From the IMG/VR virus record IMGVR_UViG_3300035670_001360, positions 1 through 21,838 of that record: a stretch of DNA of 21,838 nt. One strand, 5' to 3'. Each line of letters begins with the position of its first letter. Within the stretch, counting starts at the first letter, position 1. Origin of the DNA: a virus. This document shows positions 14,017-21,426 of this stretch, in pieces. Made by a program: the position numbers and the translations under genes. The notes below the pieces were generated by a model, which worked only from the letters and a program-made list of their open reading frames with translations, was not told where the DNA came from and ran no database searches.

Positions 14017-14211
14017 ATGAGTCAGAATATTTTTGATCAGTTTCCAACTCAGGAGCAGTCAACTATTAATCAGCTAGAAGCTCCTAAACAGCGAAATGGC
14101 CTTGCTGGATTTATTGCTGGGACTGCGACTCTTGCATTTCTTGCTGTAGTTGCTCCAATCTATATTCACGTTTTAGTAAAAATAGCTGTTTGGAGCTGGA
14201 ATCTAATTTAA
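14017..14211 (+). CDS. Small single-pass membrane protein (64 aa)
   Basis: The N-terminal ~28 residues are polar (starting MSQNIFDQF). One long hydrophobic segment follows from about residue 29 to 57, with the core ATLAFLAVVAPIYIHVLV, and the protein ends at a Trp-rich interface (VWSWNLI). It lacks a signal-peptidase site and is likely anchored in the host inner membrane with its N-terminus in the cytoplasm. SD AAGGAGAG a few bases before ATG 14017 fixes the start. The NxFDQF-type head followed by a membrane helix occurs in small phage proteins of unknown role. It does not look like a holin, since it has one helix and lies far from any lysin. Confidence 0.65.
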   Translation: MSQNIFDQFPTQEQSTINQLEAPKQRNGLAGFIAGTATLAFLAVVAPIYIHVLVKIAVWSWNLI

Positions 14212-14239
14212 GATTCGTCTTAGGCGCATTCCATTTTCT

Positions 14240-14248
14240 GAGGTGATC
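14240..14248 (+). promoter_or_regulatory. Orphan perfect anti-16S sequence ahead of the rusA hairpin
   Basis: GAGGTGATC is a 9-nt perfect complement of the usual 16S 3' end, but no good ORF follows at normal distance. The nearest ATG (14259) is 15 nt past the GAGG core and opens a two-codon ORF (ATG GAC TAG) inside the left hairpin arm. The next frame stops at once (CTG TAA). It may be a ribosome standby or loading site for rusA, or chance. Confidence 0.4.
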
Positions 14249-14255
14249 CTGTAAG

Positions 14256-14300
14256 GTCATGGACTAGCTACTATTAAGGCGCTCGTAGTTAGTCCATGAC
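14256..14300. repeat. 16-bp inverted repeat that buries the rusA start codon
   Basis: The left arm (14256-14271) and right arm (14285-14300) pair over 16 positions with a single G-T wobble and a 13-nt loop. Both arms contain CATGGACTA or its complement. The start codon ATG 14296-14298 lies in the right arm, so in RNA it would be sequestered. No T-run follows, so it is not a terminator. It could also be an operator or cruciform. Confidence 0.75.
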
Positions 14301-14769
14301 TCAATCCCAAATTCACCTCGAGATTCACGGTAAACCAGTCGGCAAAGGCCGACCAAAGTTCAGCACCCAGACTGGCAGGGCTTATACCCCCAAGCAAACA
14401 GTTCTGGCAGAAAAGGAAATCAGGCAGGTTTGGCGAGAAGCTGGAGAACCTCGTCTTCCTGACGTTGCACTCGATCTTTTGATAGAACTTCATGTGCAGC
14501 GACCGCAGTCTCACTTTAAAAAAGATGGGAGTTTAACGGCTGAGGGTCTTAGGCACCCGATTCCGAGAAACAAAAAACCTGACGTTGATAATGCCCTGAA
14601 GTTAGTCATGGACGCTCTTAATTCAATGGCTTATCGCGACGATGTTCAGATAGCAAGCGCAAGGGTTTTGAGGTACTGGGGAGAATGGCCAAAAACAATA
14701 ATTAGGGTTAAGGAGTTGAACGTTGAAGAGCACGCTCTGCTCAAGGTGCAGCAAGAACAGTCCGGCTAA
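14296..14769 (+). CDS. rusA: RusA-type Holliday junction resolvase
   Basis: It cuts four-way DNA junctions, clearing branches before packaging. The 157-residue product is close to RusA's usual length (about 120-150). It starts with the GKPVGKGRPKF motif (12-22) and contains KKPDVDNALKLVMDALN (about 92-109), which carries the metal-binding Asp residues (D95, D97), plus the YRDDVQI strand with further acidic residues (D115, D116). ATG 14296 lies inside a long inverted repeat with no adjacent SD, which is unusual and suggests tight control. It overlaps the next gene by 47 nt. Confidence 0.9.
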   Translation: MTQSQIHLEIHGKPVGKGRPKFSTQTGRAYTPKQTVLAEKEIRQVWREAGEPRLPDVALDLLIELHVQRPQSHFKKDGSLTAEGLRHPIPRNKKPDVDNALKLVMDALNSMAYRDDVQIASARVLRYWGEWPKTIIRVKELNVEEHALLKVQQEQSG

Positions 14770-15526
14770 AGGTTTTAAGACTTGCGAAAAATGTCTTGAA
14801 TACAACAGGCAGTATCGAAGCGCTAACCCAAACGTTCCTTCGCAGGTAAGAATTATGCGGAGACGCGGAGTTACTTGCGGCAGAAGACACTGTTCTAAAT
14901 GTGGTAGATGGCGTCACCTGATTGATTTTTGTGTAGCCAAGTGGCGTGATCCTCTTGAGCGAACAGAGCCTCAGTATTGGCGCAACATCTGCCGTACATG
15001 CGAGCGTATACAGGGTCGTATACGAAATGCTGAGCGTATGGGCAGGTCTGAACCCTATGGCCCGCAGAAGTATGTTGGTCAGACGCCAGAGCAACGCCGC
15101 GAACGCCGCTTAAAGAGTCGTCGTGAATGGCAAAAGATGAAGCTTGAAACTGATCCAGAGTGGGCAGAGCGATATCGTGAAAGACAGCGTTTTTACGCTG
15201 AGAAAAAGCGCCGCGAGAAAGGTATTAAGGCTAGAGAAGTTGAGAAGTCAACTTATAAGCGCAGTAAAGCCGATGACCTTATTGAAATTGCTCCGTTTCA
15301 ACAGTGGATTAATCACAAGATTGAAAAGTATGGGTCAATTGAAGATTTTGCGATGGCTGTTGATACAAGCCCGAGAACTGTGCTTCGCTGGAGGACGGGA
15401 AGGGAGATCTCCAAGAACGGAAAAGAGCGAGTTTTTGACAAAATTCCTCTTCACACAGTTGACGTTGCCCTAACAAGAGAAGGCAACACAGCTCTATGGG
15501 AAATTTATCCTGAGTTGTATAAATAA
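14723..15526 (+). CDS. Zinc-finger and helix-turn-helix DNA-binding protein (267 aa)
   Basis: The N-terminal half has two CxxC...CxxC pairs: C6/C9 with C21/C24, and C57/C60 with C90/C93. This is the zinc-ribbon style found before phage HNH or endonuclease VII cores, but no nuclease motif is visible here. A long, very basic helical middle (about 95-190) follows. The C-terminal domain (about 195-267) contains SIEDFAMAVDTSPRTVLRWRTG, a helix-turn-helix, ending in a conserved-looking TVDVALTREGNTALWEIYP. It is likely a regulator of late genes, since it lies just before the terminase promoter. TTG 14723 is set by SD AAGGAG 7 nt upstream and keeps the first CxxC. Confidence 0.75.
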   Translation: MKSTLCSRCSKNSPAKGFKTCEKCLEYNRQYRSANPNVPSQVRIMRRRGVTCGRRHCSKCGRWRHLIDFCVAKWRDPLERTEPQYWRNICRTCERIQGRIRNAERMGRSEPYGPQKYVGQTPEQRRERRLKSRREWQKMKLETDPEWAERYRERQRFYAEKKRREKGIKAREVEKSTYKRSKADDLIEIAPFQQWINHKIEKYGSIEDFAMAVDTSPRTVLRWRTGREISKNGKERVFDKIPLHTVDVALTREGNTALWEIYPELYK

Positions 15527-15544
15527 GATCATTGTGTGTAAAAT
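15515..15544 (+). promoter_or_regulatory. Leaderless promoter for the packaging genes
   Basis: A -35 box TTGTAT (15515-15520) and a -10 box TAAAAT (15539-15544) are 18 nt apart. Again exactly 6 nt separate the -10 from the start codon, here GTG 15551. A TAAGATC copy lies at 15524-15530, over the previous stop codon, but without a -35. No SD precedes the GTG. Confidence 0.6.
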
Positions 15545-15550
15545 CGTTTA

Positions 15551-16021
15551 GTGTCCGAAAAACCTAAAAAGAACTTTTCGCCAGAGTCACGGCAAAAGCT
15601 CTCTGATTTAGCCAAACAAAGGCACGCAGAAGGAAAGTTAGGCGGGCCTAAATACGGCGCAATGGGCGGTAGAGCACCCAAGAAAAAAGACAGGATCTCT
15701 AAGCGCGTTGCCGATGCCGCAGAAGAGGAACGGCAGGCAAATCAGATCATTGAGGTCTTCAAAGACGCAATTGATCCGAGTCAGCCGATTTCTGTACGTC
15801 TAAAAGGCGCGCAGGCTTGGGTTGATATCGCTGTGCAGCATGGCAAGTTTGAGCTTCAGGAAGAGGCTCACGAAGCAGCGCAGCATTCTCGCGAAGAGCT
15901 GATTGAGATGCTTTCCAAGAAGCTGACTAGCGGGCCGACTGGATCAATTATCCGCAAGCAGATTGAAGAGCACAATGTCATCGAAGGCGAAGCCATAGAA
16001 GTGGAGCCTGATGAGCAGTAA
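15551..16021 (+). CDS. Probable terminase small subunit
   Basis: It probably recognises phage DNA and starts packaging. The 156-residue product has a basic, Gly/Lys-rich N-terminus (KLGGPKYGAMGGRAPKKKDR at about 30-49), a helical middle (RISKRVADAAEEERQANQIIEVF, RLKGAQAWVDIAVQH) and an acidic tail. No sequence motif proves the call. Length, domain order and an 11-nt overlap with the large terminase support it. GTG 15551 is the start and appears leaderless. The first helical segment could form the DNA-binding domain. Confidence 0.6.
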   Translation: MSEKPKKNFSPESRQKLSDLAKQRHAEGKLGGPKYGAMGGRAPKKKDRISKRVADAAEEERQANQIIEVFKDAIDPSQPISVRLKGAQAWVDIAVQHGKFELQEEAHEAAQHSREELIEMLSKKLTSGPTGSIIRKQIEEHNVIEGEAIEVEPDEQ

Positions 16022-17807
16022 AGAATCAGATCAGATGCTCAAGCTCCTCGAGAATCTTTCAGATGAGGAGCTGGCAGAAATGCTTGCTGCTCAGGAAGAG
16101 CTGGAGAAAAAACTTAACGAAACTGGCCCCCAAAACGACGATGAACTTCACGAATGGATCAAATACGAATTAGGAATTGATATTCCTCGTACTGCTGTTT
16201 GCGAGAACCATCAGGCACCGTTTAGCTTTCTGGCAGATCTTTACTTCGACCGTATTGACGCTGCCCTAGCCGTTGCTAACCGAGGCGGCGCAAAGACTTT
16301 TATGGTCGCTGTTCTGCATTGGCTGAATGCTCGCTTCAAGCCCGGCATCGAGTCTTGCACCTTCGGAGCTATCGAGGCTCAGTCGTTTCGCGCTTACGCT
16401 CACCTGAAAAACTGGGTTTTCGACGAGAAGGGCAATAAGAAACCAGAGATCGTTTCTTCTCTGATGCGCGAAACCGTTTTTATGAACGGCTCAAAGATTG
16501 AGGTTCTTGGTTCTACGCCAGAAGCTGTGAACGGCCCGCACCCGCAGATCGCTCACGCCGATGAGATCGAGCTTATGCGCGACGACACTTGGAATGAGTC
16601 GCGCAACATGACGATCTCAAAGAAGATCAAAGACGGTCGCACGATGAATCCGCAGGATGTAGCCACTTCGACTCGCAAAGGCCCATCTGGTCGTGTTCAG
16701 GAGCTGATCGATGAAATCGAAAAGGCTGTCGCTGAGGGCTATAAACCTCCTCGTAAGCTTTATATCTGGTGTATTAAGGAGACTGCCAGCCAGCAGAAAA
16801 ACTGCCAGATCGCCAATCCTGATTTATCAGAAAAGCTTCGCTGTCCTTGCGACACAATTCGTAAAGGCGAATGGGAGGATGGATCTCCTCGTCTTTTGCG
16901 CGATGTCTGTAACGGCGACTTCTATAAGAGTCGTGGTTGGCAGCCATTTTCTGACATCGTTAAGCAGTTCACTGAGAATGACCGAAATACTTTCGAAGTT
17001 CAGCAGCTGTGCGCCAAGCCAGAAATGCAGCATCACTACGTTCCGACTTGGCGTGATGACAAGCATCTGATTAGAAACTTTGATCCTGATCCGGCTAATG
17101 GCCCGATTTTTCTCTCAGTGGACTGGGGCGGAACTAACCCTCACGCTGTTAACTGGTATCAGCTTTTAGCTTTTGAAATCGAGGTTGAAGCTTGGAATCA
17201 ACCTGAAGATAAAATTATTACTCGCCGTCTCAAAGAAGGCACGCTGGTGTGCTTTGGTGAGATTTACATCACCGAGATTGGCAATGAACAACTTGGGAAG
17301 CTGGTGCTTGAGAGAGAAAGCCGTTGGGCTGCCAAGCACAATGGGTTCCGCGTGTACGAGCGTTTTGCCGACCCTCAGGGCAAGGCGGCTCGTATGGATT
17401 GGAAAGCGATGGGACTCCCGACTCGTTGGCACACTACGCGTGAGTTCGACGAGCACATTAAGTCAATTCGTTCGATGTTTGACGACGAATTGTTTGTTGT
17501 TGATGGTGAAGCGTGTCCTATGTTTGTCAAGGAAATTAAAGCTTGGCGAGCAGATCCAAGGTCAGGCAACCAGATCGACAAATTTAACCACTGTATGTCG
17601 AATTTTAGATACGCAGTAGCTAACATTAAAAAGATAAAGCAACGTGCTCTTAGCACATCCAATAACTTGCCAGCATCTACTACCATACCTAGACAAGCAA
17701 CAGTAAGTAGAACTGGCTCCACTCCTGTAGGATTTAAAGGTAGTGGTAACGAATTCGATAACTGGCGCAAACGTCTCGGAGAGCCAGTGACGAGAGTGAG
17801 AGACTAA
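16011..17807 (+). CDS. terL: Terminase large subunit (packaging ATPase and nuclease)
   Basis: It pumps DNA into the head and cuts it. The 598-residue product starts with an acidic coiled-coil-like leader (1-50). The ATPase domain has Walker A ANRGGAKT (89-96) and Walker B with D184/E185 (QIAHADEIE). A Cys-rich insert near 260-310 (NCQIAN, CPCDT, DVCNGDF) resembles an Fe-S or zinc site and is uncommon. The RNase H-fold nuclease starts at LSVDWGG (D371), with later acidic FADPQG and DKFNHCMSNFRYAV. ATG 16011 follows GTGGAG. The last ~60 codons (about 17580-17745) are AT-rich with different codon use and encode a Ser/Thr-rich tail beyond the nuclease domain. Confidence 0.93.
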   Translation: MSSKESDQMLKLLENLSDEELAEMLAAQEELEKKLNETGPQNDDELHEWIKYELGIDIPRTAVCENHQAPFSFLADLYFDRIDAALAVANRGGAKTFMVAVLHWLNARFKPGIESCTFGAIEAQSFRAYAHLKNWVFDEKGNKKPEIVSSLMRETVFMNGSKIEVLGSTPEAVNGPHPQIAHADEIELMRDDTWNESRNMTISKKIKDGRTMNPQDVATSTRKGPSGRVQELIDEIEKAVAEGYKPPRKLYIWCIKETASQQKNCQIANPDLSEKLRCPCDTIRKGEWEDGSPRLLRDVCNGDFYKSRGWQPFSDIVKQFTENDRNTFEVQQLCAKPEMQHHYVPTWRDDKHLIRNFDPDPANGPIFLSVDWGGTNPHAVNWYQLLAFEIEVEAWNQPEDKIITRRLKEGTLVCFGEIYITEIGNEQLGKLVLERESRWAAKHNGFRVYERFADPQGKAARMDWKAMGLPTRWHTTREFDEHIKSIRSMFDDELFVVDGEACPMFVKEIKAWRADPRSGNQIDKFNHCMSNFRYAVANIKKIKQRALSTSNNLPASTTIPRQATVSRTGSTPVGFKGSGNEFDNWRKRLGEPVTRVRD

Positions 17808-17811
17808 TAAA

Positions 17812-20145
17812 GTGACTGACGTTCCAGCTAATAATAATGGCCAGCTTCCTGAGGGTGCAGTATCGCCTGAAGAAGCTCAGCGTATTCGCGCTGCTGTCAC
17901 CAAAAAGGAGCAGGCACCTTCCAGCAGAATTCAGTCGCTTTTTGGCAACTGGAAGGATGTTTCTGATCAGCTCGGCTCACCTTTCGAGGTTGAGCGCATT
18001 CCTCTTTCGAAGCTGCGTCAGATGCGCCGCGATCCAATGCTTGGCTTCGGTCTCAGCTTCATCAAGACTCCGCACGTTCGCGCCAAGTGGTTTATCAACG
18101 CCAAAGATCAGAATGGCCCTAACGCTCAGATTGCCGCTCACCTCGATAATGACTTGCGGAAAATCTATCCTAGTTTTGTAATTCAGAATACGAATATGCT
18201 TGATTTTGGATTTCAGGCAATCGTAAAACGTTTCGAATTTAGGACACCAGCAGGCACTTATGTACAAATTGATCCGCAGACCGGAGAGCAGACAGAGCAG
18301 CCCATCTGGAATCAGGGAAACATCCAGCCGATTGCTTGGAAGCCTTTTGTTGCGCTACGGCCTGAAGGTGTGGAACCGCAGTGGAACAACAAGGGCGAGT
18401 TCGACGGAATCGCTTATTCGCCTGCTGATGCCAGCACAGCTCTTGGAGTCTCTTCTACTGCGGGTGGTGCAGGAGGATCAAATCAAGAGTCGTCCTACAA
18501 GGTCGATGTTTATCACTCTCTCTGGGTCACAAACGAGAGAGATGCGGCCTTCGGTTCAGTATTCGGATATCCGCGTCTCGGTTATGCCTATCGGTACTGG
18601 TGGTCTTACTGGTTCCGTTGGGCGATTGCTGACCGCGCCTTTGAGCGCAAGGCTGATCCGTCCGTTCTTGTCCGTTATCCAGAGGGTTACTTCGTAGATC
18701 CGCTTACTGGTCTTGAGACCTCTTATCAGGATTACGCGCTTGAGATGGGAGCGCGTATGCGTTCGGGCGGTGTTATCGCAATGCCGTCAGAGCCTTTTGA
18801 GGACGCTAACGGTCGCGGCACCCTTCGTCAGTGGGACATCGAGTTCACCAAGGATGCCGTCAACTTTGAGCCGTTCGACAAGAGCTTCGAGTATCTCGAC
18901 GTTCAGAAGCTTCGCTCGCTTTTCATTCCAGAGCAGGCTTTCCTTGAAGGTAAGGGCGGCACTTCTTCGCGCAACGTCGCGGCTGAAATGGGTAATTCTT
19001 TCCTTGAGTCGCAGGCTGTACTTTCTGCTCAGATTCAGGAAAACATCAATCGCTACCTGATTCCTCAGTGGCTTGCCGTCAACTATCCAGAGTTCGCTCA
19101 GGCTGGCGGCACGGCAGAAATTGTTGTTCAGGGTTTTGCTGATGAGGACAACGAGTTCATGCGCCAGCTCGTTCAGCTTCTTGGCCAGCAGGAAGCCGGT
19201 GCTAAGGAAATCATGAAGCTCGTGGATCTTCAGAAAGTTCTCGAGGATCGTGGCACTCCGATTGTTTCGTGGGCTGAGCAGCAGCGCCGCGATCAGGAGC
19301 TTGCTAATCAGGCTGAGACTCAGGGTGTCGGTCAGGTAGAGGCTGTACCGGGAGAGCAGGTAGGAACAGTTCCTACTCAGACTGGATTTTCTTACATTCA
19401 GCCTCGCGAAGTCATTTATCTTTCCGATTCTGACTCAGAGTTCGTTAGTTCACTTCCAGACACGCCGCATTTTTCATCGAAGACCAATCGCGTTGCGGCC
19501 CGCGATCTTAACTCGCGCCTGTCTGACTTCTACGCCAGCCAGTACGAGTTTTACATTGGCAACTCCGACGATGAGGAGAAATACGACAGCGAAGGCATTG
19601 TTTCTGCTGTCGATGATGTTTCTTCAATTCTTTCATCTGCATTTTCTGCCGAAGATCCAATCAAGCAGACTTCTGTTGATCTGATCTCCAAGGCTGTTGA
19701 GACTGTTCGCGCAGAAGTTGAGAACTTCTACGGCGACACCGAGGCAGATTCAGACACCGATGTTGAGGCGATGGCCCGCGAGCATTTCGCTGGCTTCTCT
19801 GATTGGCATTCTGCTTCGGACACAGTTCGCATCGTTCGCGATCTCTACAACACCGAAGTCATCCTTGCTGCCAAGTCTGAAGGCTCTGATCTGCTCGTCG
19901 CTTTTGAGGACGGCGACCGTGACGGCCAGATGTTCACGCTCGAAGAGGCGACCGAGTTTTCGCCCGCGCCGGACAACATGATTTACTGGCGTCCGCTGCC
20001 GTTCAACTTTGAGATTGATCGCTCGCAGGATGTTCGTGGTGGAGCTATGTGGGACGAGGAGACGATGACCTTGAATCTGTCAGACAGCATTACTCCCGAG
20101 GCGGAGAGGAAGATTCTCAAGACAGTCGTTGATGAGATTTCCTGA
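17812..20145 (+). CDS. Portal protein with long C-terminal extension (777 aa)
   Basis: The portal forms the ring through which DNA enters and leaves the head. Residues about 40-510 resemble phage portals: LGFGLSFIKTPHVRAKWF, an internal aromatic block (YAYRYWWSYWFRWA near 260-275) and the stem-crown region with IPEQAFLEGKGG and a GTAEIVVQGF strand. After about residue 520 comes a ~250-residue acidic segment not needed for a portal (ordinary length about 450-550). It may be a fused head-morphogenesis (MuF-like) or adaptor domain; I see no motif that decides. GTG 17812 is 4 nt after terL and has no strong SD. It ends overlapping the next start (TGATG). Confidence 0.85.
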   Translation: MTDVPANNNGQLPEGAVSPEEAQRIRAAVTKKEQAPSSRIQSLFGNWKDVSDQLGSPFEVERIPLSKLRQMRRDPMLGFGLSFIKTPHVRAKWFINAKDQNGPNAQIAAHLDNDLRKIYPSFVIQNTNMLDFGFQAIVKRFEFRTPAGTYVQIDPQTGEQTEQPIWNQGNIQPIAWKPFVALRPEGVEPQWNNKGEFDGIAYSPADASTALGVSSTAGGAGGSNQESSYKVDVYHSLWVTNERDAAFGSVFGYPRLGYAYRYWWSYWFRWAIADRAFERKADPSVLVRYPEGYFVDPLTGLETSYQDYALEMGARMRSGGVIAMPSEPFEDANGRGTLRQWDIEFTKDAVNFEPFDKSFEYLDVQKLRSLFIPEQAFLEGKGGTSSRNVAAEMGNSFLESQAVLSAQIQENINRYLIPQWLAVNYPEFAQAGGTAEIVVQGFADEDNEFMRQLVQLLGQQEAGAKEIMKLVDLQKVLEDRGTPIVSWAEQQRRDQELANQAETQGVGQVEAVPGEQVGTVPTQTGFSYIQPREVIYLSDSDSEFVSSLPDTPHFSSKTNRVAARDLNSRLSDFYASQYEFYIGNSDDEEKYDSEGIVSAVDDVSSILSSAFSAEDPIKQTSVDLISKAVETVRAEVENFYGDTEADSDTDVEAMAREHFAGFSDWHSASDTVRIVRDLYNTEVILAAKSEGSDLLVAFEDGDRDGQMFTLEEATEFSPAPDNMIYWRPLPFNFEIDRSQDVRGGAMWDEETMTLNLSDSITPEAERKILKTVVDEIS

Positions 20146-20939
20146 TGCCGATCTACTTCGATGAGAGGGGAGTGCGACTGGCCGATGCACCCGGCGCGGT
20201 TGCCGACGCTCCGCCAGCAGAATCGGCTGAAGTGCCAGCCGCCGATAATAAAGAAGGAGAATCGTCGTCAACGTCGAAGACCGAACACATGAGAATGATG
20301 GATGCTGTTCGGGAGGCTGCACGCGAGTACGACACGCCCACAGAGGCAGACATTAGGGAGTTTGTTGCTGGGCGAGCTAAAGATCCTTCCAAAGTCGATA
20401 TCCAGAAGTTTCTTGAGCTGACAATGGATCAGCGACAGGCTGATCTGATTGACCTCCTCGACAATCATCTTCGGCAGACAGGCCCGATGAAGCGCGGTCG
20501 CCGCAAGGTCCGCATTTCTGCTCCTCGCGGATACCTTCGCCGCTTGATGCGGAACATGGATTCTGATTCAATCGCGCAGGTCACGCTAAGGCTGAAGTCG
20601 ATGGGTCACGATGAAGAGACCGTCAAAGAGCTTTTGACTCGTAAGCAAGGGTCCAAAAAGACCGTAGAAGTTGAAGAGAAAATCGCTGCGATGTCTGAGT
20701 CTGATAACTGGACTACAGACGCAATTGAGTTTGTTGGAGATTCTTGGGAGGATCATGAAAATCCTTCTGAAGTGATGGATGTTGATCCTGTAGAAATGGC
20801 TCAGAGGATTGCTTCCAATCTTCCGCAGCCAGTAATTAACGTAACTGTTCAAGCACCGAAGAACGGCAAGAAGATCGTCAAGAGGAATCCTCAGACTGGT
20901 CTTATCGAGTCTGTAGAGGAGGAAGAAGATGCCAGCTGA
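20145..20939 (+). CDS. Probable head-assembly protein (264 aa, unassigned)
   Basis: I recognise no exact family. It has a disordered Ala/Pro/Glu-rich N-terminus (about 10-45), a helical middle (about 46-150) with a basic patch (MKRGRRKVRISAPRGYLRRLMR), and an ending with INVTVQAPKNGKKIVKRN then TGLIESVEEEE. That short beta tail (NVTVQAP...VKRxxxTGxI) recurs in proteins encoded next to actinophage portals. Position between portal and virion proteins suggests a scaffold, protease or connector role. No Ser-His or Ser-Lys protease motif is evident. ATG 20145 overlaps the portal stop. Confidence 0.6.
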   Translation: MPIYFDERGVRLADAPGAVADAPPAESAEVPAADNKEGESSSTSKTEHMRMMDAVREAAREYDTPTEADIREFVAGRAKDPSKVDIQKFLELTMDQRQADLIDLLDNHLRQTGPMKRGRRKVRISAPRGYLRRLMRNMDSDSIAQVTLRLKSMGHDEETVKELLTRKQGSKKTVEVEEKIAAMSESDNWTTDAIEFVGDSWEDHENPSEVMDVDPVEMAQRIASNLPQPVINVTVQAPKNGKKIVKRNPQTGLIESVEEEEDAS

Positions 20940-21348
20940 AGTAGCCCTCTTTCACGATGAAGACATGATTGAGCCGGTAGAGAGAATTTCTCTGGCAGAT
21001 TTTGATCTCGATGAGATTGATCCTTCCACCGCTTCCTTTGGCGAGGGCGAGCCGATTAAAATTTACGCATTTAATATTGGTGACACTGTTCTCAGGGAAA
21101 TGGAAGTTTACGTCGAAGGAGACGGTGCAAAATTTATTCAGCTTTCCAGAGACGACGATGATGAGCCGGGTGTTTGGGCTGCCGCTGGCGAGTCAATAGT
21201 GGCCACCAAGTCAGAAAGTATTTTCCCCAACGAGAGCTTTGAGTTTTGGGCGAGACCTTCCTTTAGCGCTGATGATCGTGAAGGAACTTTTGATTTCGAA
21301 TTTGTAATTCGTGGTAAATCAATTGGGGTAAATCCTAAAAACGATTAA
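20929..21348 (+). CDS. Acidic hypothetical structural-region protein (139 aa)
   Basis: I recognise no family. The product is acidic and beta-rich: after an Asp-rich opening it alternates strands (IKIYAFNIGDTVLREMEVYVEG, FEFWARPSF, GTFDFEFVIRG), compatible with a small Ig- or jelly-roll-like fold. That would suit a head decoration or connector protein. SD GAGGAGG (20916-20922) lies 6 nt before ATG 20929, inside the end of the preceding gene. The region after its stop holds an inverted repeat reaching into the next start codon. Confidence 0.65.
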   Translation: MPAEVALFHDEDMIEPVERISLADFDLDEIDPSTASFGEGEPIKIYAFNIGDTVLREMEVYVEGDGAKFIQLSRDDDDEPGVWAAAGESIVATKSESIFPNESFEFWARPSFSADDREGTFDFEFVIRGKSIGVNPKND

Positions 21349-21353
21349 AAATT

Positions 21354-21426
21354 AAGCCATTTGGAGTTTTGCTTTCAGTTTAGAATTAACTCTGGAAGTA
21401 TTAACGAACGAGGAGTCAAATGGCTT
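21354..21426. repeat. 10-bp inverted repeat spanning the leader of the Ig-like virion gene
   Basis: AAGCCATTTG (21354-21363) and CAAATGGCTT (21417-21426) are exact inverted copies 53 nt apart. The right arm contains ATG 21420 and abuts the SD GAGGAG (21410-21415). In RNA the pairing would hide the start codon of the downstream gene. It begins 5 nt after the previous stop. Confidence 0.55.

Noticed and set aside
14209-14222. Short TAAGA-TTCG-TCTTA hairpin at the end of the membrane protein gene
   Set aside because: Only 5 bp and no T-run follows, so it is too weak to call a terminator despite the UUCG loop.
21360-21386. Promoter before the Ig-like virion gene (TTTGGA and TAGAAT)
   Set aside because: The 15-nt spacer and poor -35 match do not rise above chance in AT-rich sequence.
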